Of a stretch of DNA of 50,047 bases, positions 37,559 through 45,982 are shown one piece after another. The translations under genes and the position numbers were made by a program. This DNA is from Roseateles sp. Its GTDB lineage: Bacteria > Pseudomonadota > Gammaproteobacteria > Burkholderiales > Burkholderiaceae_C. The notes beneath the pieces were generated by a model. The model did no database searches. It was given only the letters and a program-made list of their open reading frames with translations, and was not told the origin of the DNA. Positions within the stretch are counted from its first letter, which is position 1. Each line of letters opens with the position of its first letter. Location: NCBI RefSeq assembly GCF_019237615.1, contig NZ_JAFAGT010000010.1:1-50047 (forward strand). Reading direction: 5' to 3'.

Positions 37559-38005
37559 TTACTTGGCCAGCGCGGCCTTGACGGCGGCCGACACCGTGCT
37601 CATCTCGGCCACGCCGCCCAGCTGGGTTTTGGCGGCGGCCATCACCTTGCCCATGTCGCCCGGGCCGCTGGCACCCAGCTCGGCCACGATGGCGGCGACC
37701 TTCTCGGCCACGGCCTCGGCCGACAGGCGCTCGGGCAGGTAGACCTGCAGCACGGCCAGCTCGGCGCTTTCCTTGGCGACGAGGTCGTCGCGGCCGGCGG
37801 CGGCGAACTGGGAGATCGAGTCCTTGCGCTGCTTGATGAGCTTGTCGACGATGGCCACGAGGGCGGCGTCGTCGACGGTGATGCGCTCGTCCACCTCTTT
37901 TTGCTTGACGGCGGCCAGCAGGCCGCGGATGGTCAGCAGACGGTCGGCTTCCTTGGCGCGCATCGCGGCCTTCATGTCTTCGGTGATGCGGTCTTTCAGG
38001 CTCAT
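37559..38005 (-). CDS. yqeY: GatB/YqeY domain protein
   Basis: A 148-residue helical YqeY protein, related to the C-terminal tRNA-binding domain of GatB. SLKDRITEDMKAAMRAKEAD at the N-terminus, LPERLSAEAV and GPGDMGKVMAAAK are characteristic. Its cellular role is not established; genomic proximity to rpsU (S21), as here, is common. The ATG is placed at the start of the family-like N-terminus; the longer frame runs through the rpsU terminator. Confidence 0.9.
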   Translation of the reverse strand: MSLKDRITEDMKAAMRAKEADRLLTIRGLLAAVKQKEVDERITVDDAALVAIVDKLIKQRKDSISQFAAAGRDDLVAKESAELAVLQVYLPERLSAEAVAEKVAAIVAELGASGPGDMGKVMAAAKTQLGGVAEMSTVSAAVKAALAK

Positions 38006-38030
38006 GGGGACATCCGGTTCGAAAAGACAA

Positions 38031-38060
38031 AAACCCGCGACAGCGTCCTGTGGCGGGTTT
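38031..38060 (-). terminator. Intrinsic terminator of rpsU
   Basis: On the minus strand AAACCCGC...GCGGGTTT forms an 8-bp stem extended by ACA/TGT past one mismatch, with a 6-base loop, and is followed by T residues (A run at 38029-38033 on the plus strand). It lies 43 bases after the rpsU stop and 26 bases before the yqeY start. Confidence 0.8.
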
Positions 38061-38102
38061 CGGGTCAACCGGAGCCGAAGCTCCGGGTCGCGTCAGAGAC
38101 GA

Positions 38103-38315
38103 TCAGTACAGCTTCTTCGGCAGCTGCATGCTGCGCACACGCTTGTAGTGGCGCTTCACGGCGGCAGCCTTCTTGCGCTTGCGCGCGGCGGTGGGCTTCT
38201 CGTAGAACTCGCGAGCGCGCAGCTCGGTCAGCAGGCCCAGCTTCTCGATGGTGCGCTTGAAACGGCGCAGGGCGACGTCGAACGGCTCGTTTTCCTTGAC
38301 GCGGATGGTGGTCAT
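38103..38315 (-). CDS. rpsU: 30S ribosomal protein S21
   Basis: A 70-residue basic ribosomal protein, [20 protein letters not shown] at the start and a Lys/Arg-rich C-terminus ([16 protein letters not shown]). S21 binds the 30S subunit near the mRNA exit and aids initiation. It has its own promoter at 38434-38463 and terminator at 38031-38060, so it can be a single-gene transcript. The full length fits the family. Confidence 0.97.
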   Translation of the reverse strand: MTTIRVKENEPFDVALRRFKRTIEKLGLLTELRAREFYEKPTAARKRKKAAAVKRHYKRVRSMQLPKKLY

Positions 38316-38433
38316 GTAATTCCTTCAGATTGCGCTCGGTGTTCGCGGCTGGGTTCAGCAGCAGGTTCCGGATTGCTGCATCAACTACAGATGCCTGCGA
38401 ATCGACGCGCGGGGTTTGCCAGCAAAGCCGGGG

Positions 38434-38463
38434 ATTGTAGCCGGGAAATCAAGGACTTGCCAA
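38434..38463 (-). promoter_or_regulatory. Sigma-70-type promoter of rpsU
   Basis: Minus strand: -35 TTGGCA (38458-38463) and -10 TACAAT (38434-38439) with an 18-base spacer; each hexamer matches five of six consensus bases. Transcription would begin near 38427, giving a leader of about 112 bases before the S21 start. Such a leader may have regulatory structure; I did not identify any. Confidence 0.6.
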
Positions 38464-38470
38464 GATTTGC

Positions 38471-39691
38471 TCAGGCGGTGACTGGGGCGGCCGCCAGGGC
38501 CTCGGCGCAGGCGGCCGCGCTGGCCCACGCCCACTGGAAGTTGTAGCCCCCCAGCCAGCCTGTCACATCAACGACCTCGCCGATGAAATACAGGCCGGGC
38601 AGATGCTTGCTTTCCAGCGTCTGCGAGCTGAGGTCGCGGGTGGAGACGCCGCCGCGCATGACCTCGGCCTTGCGCCAGCCCTCGTCGCCATTGGGCATCA
38701 GCGCCCAGTCGTGCACGCTGCGGCCCAGGCGTTGCAGATCGGCGTCGCGGCATTCCGGCAGCGGTCGGGCCACGTCCAGGCCGGCGCGCTCCAGCCAGGC
38801 GGAGGCCAGGCGCTGCGGCAGCCGTGCCGCCAGCTCGTTGCCCAGTTGGCGGCGCGATGTGGCCTTGGCCTCGACGAGTTCCTGGTCGAGCTTCAGCTCC
38901 GGCGCCAGGTTGATCTGCAGCGGCTGGTCGGCGGCAGTGCGGTAGCTGGAGATCTGCAGGATGGCCGGCCCGCTGAGGCCGCGGTGCGTGAACAGCAGGT
39001 CTTCCAGGAAGCGCCCCCGCGTCTTGCCGGCGCCGCAGGCCACCTCGACCGGCAGCGACAGCCCGGCCAGCGCGGCAAAGGGTGCCCAGGCTTGGGCGTC
39101 GAAGGTCAGCGGCACCAGCGCCGGGCGGGGTTCGACGATGGCATGCCCGAAGCGCTTGGCCAGGCGCAGGCCCCAGTCGCTGGCGCCTATCTTGGGTACC
39201 GGCAGGCCGCCGGTCGCGACGACCACGCGCGGCGCGCGCACCGGCCCCTGGCTGGTGTCCAGCTCGAAGCCGCCCTCGGCCAGCGGGCGCACGTCGGCCA
39301 CCGTGCAGGGCTGCCAGCGCGTGACGCCGCCCGCCTCGCATTCCCTGAGCAGCATCTGGATGATCTGCTCGCTGGAGTCGTCGCAGAACAGCTGGCCCTT
39401 GTGCTTCTCGTGGAAAGCGATGCCGTGGCTCTGCACCAGCTTGATGAAGTCCTGCGGCGTGTAGCGGGCCAGGGCCGAGCGGCAGAAGGCCGGGTTCTCG
39501 GACAGGAAATTGGCCGGCCCGGCCTCGCGATTCGTGAAATTGCACCGCCCGCCGCCCGAGATGCGAATCTTTTCGGCGAGCTTGGGCGCGTGGTCGATCA
39601 GCAGCACCTTGAGCCCGAGCTGGCCGGCCCGACCCGCGCAGAACAGGCCTGCCGCCCCCGCGCCCACCACCACCGCATCGAATCCCTGCAT
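38471..39691 (-). CDS. HI0933/BaiN-type NAD(P)/FAD-dependent oxidoreductase
   Basis: A 406-residue flavoprotein. The FAD Rossmann motif VVVGAGAAGLFCAG lies at residues 7-20, followed by EKIRISGGGRCNFTN (family signature), VVVATGGLPVPKIG and, near the C-terminus, GLYFIGEVVDVTGWLGGYNF. Physiological substrate is unknown for most members. I chose MQGFDAVVVG as start because the Rossmann fold begins directly; the longer frame upstream is not supported. It is divergent from the GGDEF-like gene. Confidence 0.88.
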   Translation of the reverse strand: MQGFDAVVVGAGAAGLFCAGRAGQLGLKVLLIDHAPKLAEKIRISGGGRCNFTNREAGPANFLSENPAFCRSALARYTPQDFIKLVQSHGIAFHEKHKGQLFCDDSSEQIIQMLLRECEAGGVTRWQPCTVADVRPLAEGGFELDTSQGPVRAPRVVVATGGLPVPKIGASDWGLRLAKRFGHAIVEPRPALVPLTFDAQAWAPFAALAGLSLPVEVACGAGKTRGRFLEDLLFTHRGLSGPAILQISSYRTAADQPLQINLAPELKLDQELVEAKATSRRQLGNELAARLPQRLASAWLERAGLDVARPLPECRDADLQRLGRSVHDWALMPNGDEGWRKAEVMRGGVSTRDLSSQTLESKHLPGLYFIGEVVDVTGWLGGYNFQWAWASAAACAEALAAAPVTA

Positions 39692-39905
39692 ACGCCTCCC
39701 GTGAATGGGCGGCATTGTCGTGGGTGGGTGCCCCGAAACTCGGTAGGATTCGAGCCGGGCATTGAAGTGGGCTTCTAGGGGGGAGTCCCGATTCGTGGGG
39801 TGGTCCGGCCTTGCTGGCGTCTCTTTTGCCCTACTACATTCCCTTGACACCCAGGGCGCGTCGCGGTTTGGGCCGCGAGTGCACGATCGCATCAAAAACG
39901 ATTCC

Positions 39906-40919
39906 ATGGACATGACTGCCGACCAGACAGCGATGGAGCCGCAACCCGGCAGCCTGGCGCATTGGCTGGCTGGACATGCCGAGCTCGGCAGCGAGGCGTT
40001 GGCCGGTCTGGTGGCGTTGATCGAGCCGCTGGGCAGCCAGGCCGCCATCAAGGCCGTGGCCACCGGGCGCTACGTGTTTGCGAGCGCCGGCCTGGCCCAG
40101 ATGTTCGAGTGCGAGGCCATCGTCGGCCATGCCGATGCCGAACTGCTCAAGCCCGACGAGACGACGGCGCTGCGCCGCGTCGAACAGACCGTCATGGCCC
40201 AGCGCTTCCCCGTCGTCAGCGAGCACAAGCTGGAGATCAACGGCCGCCGGCGCGAGTTCAGCGTCACGCGGCTGGCCCTGGGGGCCGACTTCCTGCTTGC
40301 CGTCTGGCATGAGCGCACCGAGGAGCGCCACCGCGAGGCGCATCTGCAGCGCGCGTTGGCCCAGATCGAGCAGCAGCAGAGCGCCATCGAGCAGATCCGC
40401 CGCGAGCTGCAGCAGGGTTCGGGCCGCGATGAGGTTTCGGGCCTGTACATGCGTGCGCAGTTCGACGACCAACTGCTGCGCGAGATCGACCTGTCCTCGC
40501 GCGAGCATCGCGAGTTTGCCCTGGTCGTCATCGCGCTGGATGCGTCGCCCGTCGTCGCAGACCTGGGCGAGGACGCACAGCAGCGCCTGCTCGAAGGCAT
40601 AGGCCGCATGCTGCGCGCCAACACGCGGGCCATGGACTCGGCCTGCCGCATCGGCGCCCAGCGCTTTGCCGTGCTGCTGTCGGGAGTGGGCCTGGCGACG
40701 GCCCATGCGCGCATGGAGCAGTTGCGCCGGCAATGCGCGGCCCAGATCGTCGTGCTCAACGGCCAGGACCTGGGCCTGTCGATCTCCATGGGGGTGTCCA
40801 GCTTCCCGCACACGGCCTCACGCCAGGACGAGCTGATGCTGGCCAGCGAGGCCGCCGTGCACGAGGCCCAGCGCCGCGGCGGCAACCAGGTCGTGCTGGC
40901 GTCCATCGCCTTCGGCTAG
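39906..40919 (+). CDS. PAS-like protein with degenerate GGDEF domain
   Basis: A 337-residue soluble protein: a PAS-like N-terminal half (GRYVFASAGLAQMF, EINGRRREFSVTRL), a helical linker (HREAHLQRALAQIEQQQSAI) and a C-terminal GGDEF-fold domain. The catalytic motif is replaced: CRIGAQRFAVLL stands where xxGGDEFAVLL is expected (near residue 250), so c-di-GMP synthesis is unlikely; it may bind GTP or act as a scaffold. The domain end (SISMGVSSFPH and RRGGNQVVLAS) is intact. The start is uncertain: an in-frame codon at 39762 would add 48 residues. Confidence 0.75.
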   Translation: MDMTADQTAMEPQPGSLAHWLAGHAELGSEALAGLVALIEPLGSQAAIKAVATGRYVFASAGLAQMFECEAIVGHADAELLKPDETTALRRVEQTVMAQRFPVVSEHKLEINGRRREFSVTRLALGADFLLAVWHERTEERHREAHLQRALAQIEQQQSAIEQIRRELQQGSGRDEVSGLYMRAQFDDQLLREIDLSSREHREFALVVIALDASPVVADLGEDAQQRLLEGIGRMLRANTRAMDSACRIGAQRFAVLLSGVGLATAHARMEQLRRQCAAQIVVLNGQDLGLSISMGVSSFPHTASRQDELMLASEAAVHEAQRRGGNQVVLASIAFG

Positions 40920-40943
40920 CGCGGGTTTAGGTGGCGGCATTCC

Positions 40944-40949
40944 TACAAT
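40944..40949 (+). promoter_or_regulatory. Possible -10 element abutting dnaE
   Basis: TACAAT (five of six to consensus) ends six bases before the dnaE ATG at 40956. If used, transcription would start at or one base from the ATG, giving a leaderless mRNA. There is no clear -35, nor a ribosome binding site before the ATG, so this is tentative. Confidence 0.3.
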
Positions 40950-40955
40950 GCCGCG

Positions 40956-43900
40956 ATGCCCGAGACCGCTGTTCAAGATCTGCCCTTCGTCCACCTGCGC
41001 ATGCACACCGAGTTCTCGGTGGTGGACGGCACGCTACGCACCGATGACGCCGCCGATGCGGCCGCCAAGGACGGGCAGGTGGCGGCGGCGATCACGGACC
41101 TGGCCAACCTGTTCGGCGGCATCAAGTTCTACTCGGCCGCGCGCAAGAAGGGCGTGCAGCCCATCCTCGGCGCGGACTGCTGGCTGGAGAGTGACGCGAG
41201 CGACAAGCCGCCCACGCGTCTGCTGCTGCTGGTGCAGGACCGCCAGGGCTATCTGAACCTCAGCGAGCTGCTGTCGCGCGCCTGGATACAGAACGTGCAG
41301 CGCAACCAGGCCTGCGTGACCTGGGACTGGCTGCAGGAGCTGGGCGGCGGGCTGATCTGCCTGTCCGGCGCCCAGCATGGCGGCCTGGGCCAGGCGCTGC
41401 TGCAGGGCGACAAGGTGCGCGCCAGGGAGTGGGCGCAGAAGCTGGCGGCGCTGTTCCCCAACCGCTTCTACATCGAGCTGCAGCGCGCCGGGCTCCCCGG
41501 CCAGGAGGCGCTGGTGCAGGCCAGCGTGCCGCTGGCGGCCGAGCTGGGCCTGCCCGTCGTCGCGACCCACCCCATCCAGTTCCTCGGCGAGGACGACTTC
41601 GAGGCCCATGAGGCGCGCGTCTGCGTGGCCGAGGGCGAGACGCTCGCCAACCCCAAGCGCATCAAGCGCTTCCTGCCCAGCCAGCACTTCAAGACCCAGG
41701 CGCAGATGCGCGAGCTGTTCAACGACGTGCCGAGTGCGATCCGGAACACCGTCGAGATCGCGCGGCGCTGCTCGCTGACGCTGGTGCTGGGCAAGCCGCA
41801 ACTGCCCAACTTCCCGACGCCGCTGCTGGAAGACGGCACGCCCATGCCGATGGACCGCTACTTCCGCGAGCTGAGCCACGAAGGCCTGGCCGGGCGGCTG
41901 GAGCACCTGTTTCCCAACGAAGCCGAGCGCGAGAAGGAGCGCCCGCGCTATGTGGAGCGGCTGGACTTCGAGCTGGACACCATCATCAAGATGGGCTTCC
42001 CGGGCTACTTCCTCATCGTGTCGGACTTCATCCGCTGGGCCAAGGAGAACGGCTGCCCGGTGGGCCCGGGCCGGGGCTCGGGCGCCGGTTCGCTGGTGGC
42101 CTACGCGCTGCTGATCACGGACCTGGACCCGCTGCGCTACAACCTGCTGTTCGAGCGCTTCCTGAACCCCGAGCGGGTGTCCATGCCCGACTTCGACATC
42201 GACTTCTGCCAGGGCAACCGCGACCGCGTCATCGAGTACGTGAAGGACAAGTACGGCCGGCCGGCGGTCAGCCAGATCGCGACCTTCGGCACCATGGCTG
42301 CCAAGGGCGCGCTGCGCGACATCGGCCGCGTGCTGGGCATGGGTTTCGGCCATGTGGACTCCATCGCCAAGCTGGTGCCTGCCCCGCCCGGCAAGACAGT
42401 GACGCTGGCCAAGCTGCCGCCCAACTTCGATCCGGACAAGGCCAAGATGGTCTACGCCCGCCACGAGTCGCCGGAGATCGAGGAGCGCGAGAAATCCGAC
42501 GAGGAGGTGGCCGGCCTGCTGGAGATGGCCGCGCGCGTGGAGGGCACGGTGCGCTCCATCGGCATGCACGCCGGCGGCGTGCTGATCGCGCCCGGCAAGA
42601 TCACCGACTTCTGTCCGCAGTATCAACAGCCTGGCTCGACGTCCGCGGTGAGCCAGTTCGACAAGGACGACGTGGAGGCCATCGGCCTGGTGAAGTTCGA
42701 CTTCCTGGGGCTGGCCACGCTGACCATCCTGGAGCTGGCCAAGGACTTCATCGTCGCCCGCCACGCCGACCGCAAGGGCTTCGACTGGGCCAATGTGCCG
42801 CTGGACGACCGCAAGGTCTTCAAGCTCTTCGGCGACGGCTATTCGGAGAGCGTGTTCCAGTTTGAATCGCCCGGCATGCAGCGACTGCTGAAGGACGCCA
42901 AGCCGTCGCGCTTCGAGGATCTGATCGCCCTGGTGTCGCTGTACCGCCCGGGGCCCATGGACCTGATCCCGTCCTTCGTCGCGCGCAAGCACGGCAAGGA
43001 GACCATCGAGTACCCGCATCCGTTGCTGGGCCAGGTGCTGGAGGAGACCTACGGCGTCTTCGTCTACCAGGAGCAGGTGATGCAGGCGGCCCAGGTGCTG
43101 GGCGGCTACAGCCTGGGTGGCGCCGACATGCTGCGCCGCGCCATGGGCAAGAAGAAGGCCGAGGAGATGGCCATGCACCGCGAGATCTTCCGCAAGGGGG
43201 CCGCGGAGAAGGGCATAGACCAGGCCAAGGCCGACGAGGTCTTCGACCTGATGGAGAAGTTCGCGGGCTACGGCTTCAACAAGTCGCACGCCGCGGCCTA
43301 CGCCTTGCTGTCGTACCACACGGCCTGGCTGAAGGCGCATTACACGGCCGAGTTCTATGCCGCGAACATGACCATAGAAATGGACGACACCGACAAGCTC
43401 AAGGTGTTGCTCAACGACGCCAAGATCTTCGGCATCGAGTTCCAGGCGCCCTGCGTGAACAAGGGCCAGTACCGCTTCGAGCCGCTGACGAGCCGGCTCG
43501 TGAACTACGGCCTGGGCGCCATCAAGGGCACGGGCCGGGGCGCCATCGAGGCCATCCTGGCGGCGCGCGAGGCCGGCGGGCCCTTCCTGAGCTTCTACGA
43601 CTTCTGCCTGCGCGTGGACCGCAAGTCGGTCAACAAGCGCGTGGTGGAGGCGCTCATCAAGGCCGGCGCCTTCGACAGCATCAACCCCGAGCGCAGCAAG
43701 CTGCTGGCCAGCGTGGCTCGCGGCTACACGCATGCGGAGACGACCGAGGCCAACGCCGACCAGGGCGGGCTGTTCGACTTCGGCGACACGCATGGCTCGT
43801 CCACCGCCGAGCCCGACCTCGTGCACGCCGAGCCCTGGAGCATCAAGGAGCGGCTGTCGCTGGAGAAGACGGCAATCGGCTTCTACCTGTCGGGCCACCT

Positions 43901-44504
43901 GTTCGACCAGAGCGGCGCCGAGGTGCGCCGCATCGTCAAGCGCCAGATCGCCGACCTGGCGGACAGCCGCGAGCCGACGCTGGTGGCCGGCATCGTCAGC
44001 GGCATGCGCGTCATCAACGGCCAGCGCGGGCGCGTCGCCATCTTCAAGCTCGACGACAAGAGCGACGCCATCGAGGCCGTTGCCAACGAGGAGTTGCTGA
44101 ACGCCAACAAGGAGTTGCTGGCCGAGGACGAACTCATCATCGCCCAGGGCAAGGTGCAGAACGACCGCTTCTCCGGCGGCCTGCGCATGAACGTGCAGGC
44201 GGTGTGGAGCCTGGCGGCCGCCCGGGCGCGCTTCGGCCGGCATCTGCTGCTGGGCAACGCCGGCGCGGCGGGACTGCTCAAGGAGATCGCCGATCGCTTC
44301 CCGCCGCGCGACGTCGAGACCGAGGAGGGCGGCACGCGCAAGCTGGGGCTGCCGGTACGCGTGGCCCTGCGGGCCGAGCCCGAGGGCGAGCGGGTCGGCG
44401 CGCGTTGGCTGATGGAGCTGGGCGAGGCCAGCCGCTTCTGGCCGGCCGACGAGGCGCTGGCGAGGCTGGGTGAGGCGGCCGAGGTCATTTACGAGGCCGG
44501 CTGA
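40956..44504 (+). CDS. dnaE: DNA polymerase III subunit alpha
   Basis: A 1182-residue replicative polymerase catalytic subunit. N-terminal PHP domain (FVHLRMHTEFSVVDGTLR, QPILGADCWLE), polymerase domain with GPGRGSGAGSLVAYALLITD and catalytic aspartates in MPDFDIDFCQGNRDR, helix-hairpin-helix around residues 820-930 (KSVNKRVVEALIKAGAFD), and OB-fold/C-terminal part (VAGIVSGMRVINGQRGRVAI). Length is close to E. coli DnaE. The PHP motif reads HTEFS rather than HSEYS, a mild change. Confidence 0.97.
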   Translation: MPETAVQDLPFVHLRMHTEFSVVDGTLRTDDAADAAAKDGQVAAAITDLANLFGGIKFYSAARKKGVQPILGADCWLESDASDKPPTRLLLLVQDRQGYLNLSELLSRAWIQNVQRNQACVTWDWLQELGGGLICLSGAQHGGLGQALLQGDKVRAREWAQKLAALFPNRFYIELQRAGLPGQEALVQASVPLAAELGLPVVATHPIQFLGEDDFEAHEARVCVAEGETLANPKRIKRFLPSQHFKTQAQMRELFNDVPSAIRNTVEIARRCSLTLVLGKPQLPNFPTPLLEDGTPMPMDRYFRELSHEGLAGRLEHLFPNEAEREKERPRYVERLDFELDTIIKMGFPGYFLIVSDFIRWAKENGCPVGPGRGSGAGSLVAYALLITDLDPLRYNLLFERFLNPERVSMPDFDIDFCQGNRDRVIEYVKDKYGRPAVSQIATFGTMAAKGALRDIGRVLGMGFGHVDSIAKLVPAPPGKTVTLAKLPPNFDPDKAKMVYARHESPEIEEREKSDEEVAGLLEMAARVEGTVRSIGMHAGGVLIAPGKITDFCPQYQQPGSTSAVSQFDKDDVEAIGLVKFDFLGLATLTILELAKDFIVARHADRKGFDWANVPLDDRKVFKLFGDGYSESVFQFESPGMQRLLKDAKPSRFEDLIALVSLYRPGPMDLIPSFVARKHGKETIEYPHPLLGQVLEETYGVFVYQEQVMQAAQVLGGYSLGGADMLRRAMGKKKAEEMAMHREIFRKGAAEKGIDQAKADEVFDLMEKFAGYGFNKSHAAAYALLSYHTAWLKAHYTAEFYAANMTIEMDDTDKLKVLLNDAKIFGIEFQAPCVNKGQYRFEPLTSRLVNYGLGAIKGTGRGAIEAILAAREAGGPFLSFYDFCLRVDRKSVNKRVVEALIKAGAFDSINPERSKLLASVARGYTHAETTEANADQGGLFDFGDTHGSSTAEPDLVHAEPWSIKERLSLEKTAIGFYLSGHLFDQSGAEVRRIVKRQIADLADSREPTLVAGIVSGMRVINGQRGRVAIFKLDDKSDAIEAVANEELLNANKELLAEDELIIAQGKVQNDRFSGGLRMNVQAVWSLAAARARFGRHLLLGNAGAAGLLKEIADRFPPRDVETEEGGTRKLGLPVRVALRAEPEGERVGARWLMELGEASRFWPADEALARLGEAAEVIYEAG

Positions 44505-44519
44505 GGCCCGGTATCGGCG

Positions 44520-45827
44520 ATGATTTCGCCGATGCCGCAAGCTGCGCCCCAGCCCCGACTCCAGTTGCAGGGGCTCGTCCGCCCGCAGCCGGTCACGGGC
44601 CTGATCCTGACCGGCGGCGGCGCGCGTGCGGCCTACCAGGCGGGCGTGCTGGCCGCGATCGCCCAACTGCGCCGCGACGCCGGCGCGACGGGCAATCCCT
44701 TCCCCGTCATCAGCGGCACCTCGGCCGGCGCCATCAACGCGGCGACGCTGGCCTGCCATGCCGATGACTTCGACGGCGCCGTCGACGGCCTTCTGCACCT
44801 CTGGCAGGGCTTGCACGTGGAGAGCATCTACCGCGCGGACGCCTTCGAGGCCGTGAAGAGCGGCGCGCGCTGGCTCAGCATGCTGAGCCTGGGCTGGGCG
44901 ATTGCGCGCTGGCGTCGCAGCCACCCCAAGAGCCTGCTGGACAACTCGCCGCTGCGGTCCCTGCTGGGCAAGTACCTGGACATGAACCGTGTCGAGGCCA
45001 TGCTCGCCGGTGGCCACCTGCGCGCGCTGGCGCTGACCGGTTCCAGCTACACCTCGGGCCAGCATGTCACCTTCTTCCAGACCCACCATCATGTGGTGCC
45101 CTGGCTGCGTGAGCAGCGCATGGCGGTGCAGACACCGCTGACGCTGGCCCACCTGATGGCCTCGTCGGCCATCCCTTTCATCTTCCCGGCCGAGTTGCTG
45201 GACCTGGAGGGCATGCCCGAGTGGTTCGGCGACGGCTCGATGCGCCAGAGCGCGCCGATCTCGCCGGCCGTGCACCTGGGCGCCGAGCGCATCCTCGTCA
45301 TCGGTGCCGGCCGCATGAAGGAGCCGGAAGGCCGCCGCCTCGGGGCGACGGACAACCACCCCAGCATGGCCCAGATCGCCGGCCATGCGCTGTCCAACAT
45401 CTTCCTGGACGCGCTGGCCGTCGACGTCGAGCGGCTGCGCCGCATCAACCGCACGCTGGCCCTGCTGCCGCAGGAGGCGCGCACGGCGACGGCGCTGCGT
45501 CCCATCGAGCTGCTGGTCATCGCGCCCAGCCGCCGCCTGGACGACCTGGCCGGCGAGCACCAGGCCAGCCTGCCGCATTCGGTGCGGGCCATGCTGCGGG
45601 CCATCGGCGTGTCCGGCAAGGGCCAGAAGACGAGCGGCTCGGCACTGATCAGCTATCTGCTGTTCGAGCCCAGCTTCATCAACGAGCTGATCAACCTCGG
45701 CATGAGCGATACGCTGGCCAAGCGGGCCGAGGTGCAGCGCTTCTTCGGCTGGCCGGCCCGCACGCCGCAGATCGACCCGGCGCTGCTGCGCCGCAGCCGT
45801 TCAGCCGGCTTCGCGGCCAGCGGCTGA
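44520..45827 (+). CDS. Patatin-like phospholipase
   Basis: A 435-residue lipid acyl hydrolase. The oxyanion loop is TGGGARAAYQAG (31-42), the nucleophile GTSAG (S68) and the dyad aspartate in FGDGS (near residue 238). The rest is helical, with a C-terminal region (ISYLLFEPSFINELINLG) typical of the bacterial group. Activity would be on membrane lipids; no signal peptide is seen. It begins 15 bp after dnaE. Ribosome binding is weak; MISPM may be replaced by the second ATG four codons in. Confidence 0.87.
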   Translation: MISPMPQAAPQPRLQLQGLVRPQPVTGLILTGGGARAAYQAGVLAAIAQLRRDAGATGNPFPVISGTSAGAINAATLACHADDFDGAVDGLLHLWQGLHVESIYRADAFEAVKSGARWLSMLSLGWAIARWRRSHPKSLLDNSPLRSLLGKYLDMNRVEAMLAGGHLRALALTGSSYTSGQHVTFFQTHHHVVPWLREQRMAVQTPLTLAHLMASSAIPFIFPAELLDLEGMPEWFGDGSMRQSAPISPAVHLGAERILVIGAGRMKEPEGRRLGATDNHPSMAQIAGHALSNIFLDALAVDVERLRRINRTLALLPQEARTATALRPIELLVIAPSRRLDDLAGEHQASLPHSVRAMLRAIGVSGKGQKTSGSALISYLLFEPSFINELINLGMSDTLAKRAEVQRFFGWPARTPQIDPALLRRSRSAGFAASG

Positions 45828-45982
45828 GAACGGCCTTGCGGCCAGCGGGCGCTGAGGCCGGCAAGGGCAGAGGCTCCAGGTGGGCGTGGGTCGCCTGGTT
45901 CGCGTCGACCTCGGCCTGCGTCAGCGCGGCGAGCGTGGGCGGGGCGGGTGAGCGCCGTGCAGCGGCGCCCGCCGCCTCGCCT
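45828..45982. other. Intergenic region, 155 bp
   Basis: The convergent gap between the patatin-like and MsbA-like genes holds only GC-rich sequence. I find no convincing terminator or gene. Confidence 0.4.

Noticed and set aside
41034-45578. Very long minus-strand open frame (about 1500 codons) opposite dnaE and the patatin-like gene
   Set aside because: It is a shadow frame of high-GC coding DNA; the product is His/Gln/Arg/Leu-rich without a recognisable domain, and it spans two real genes.
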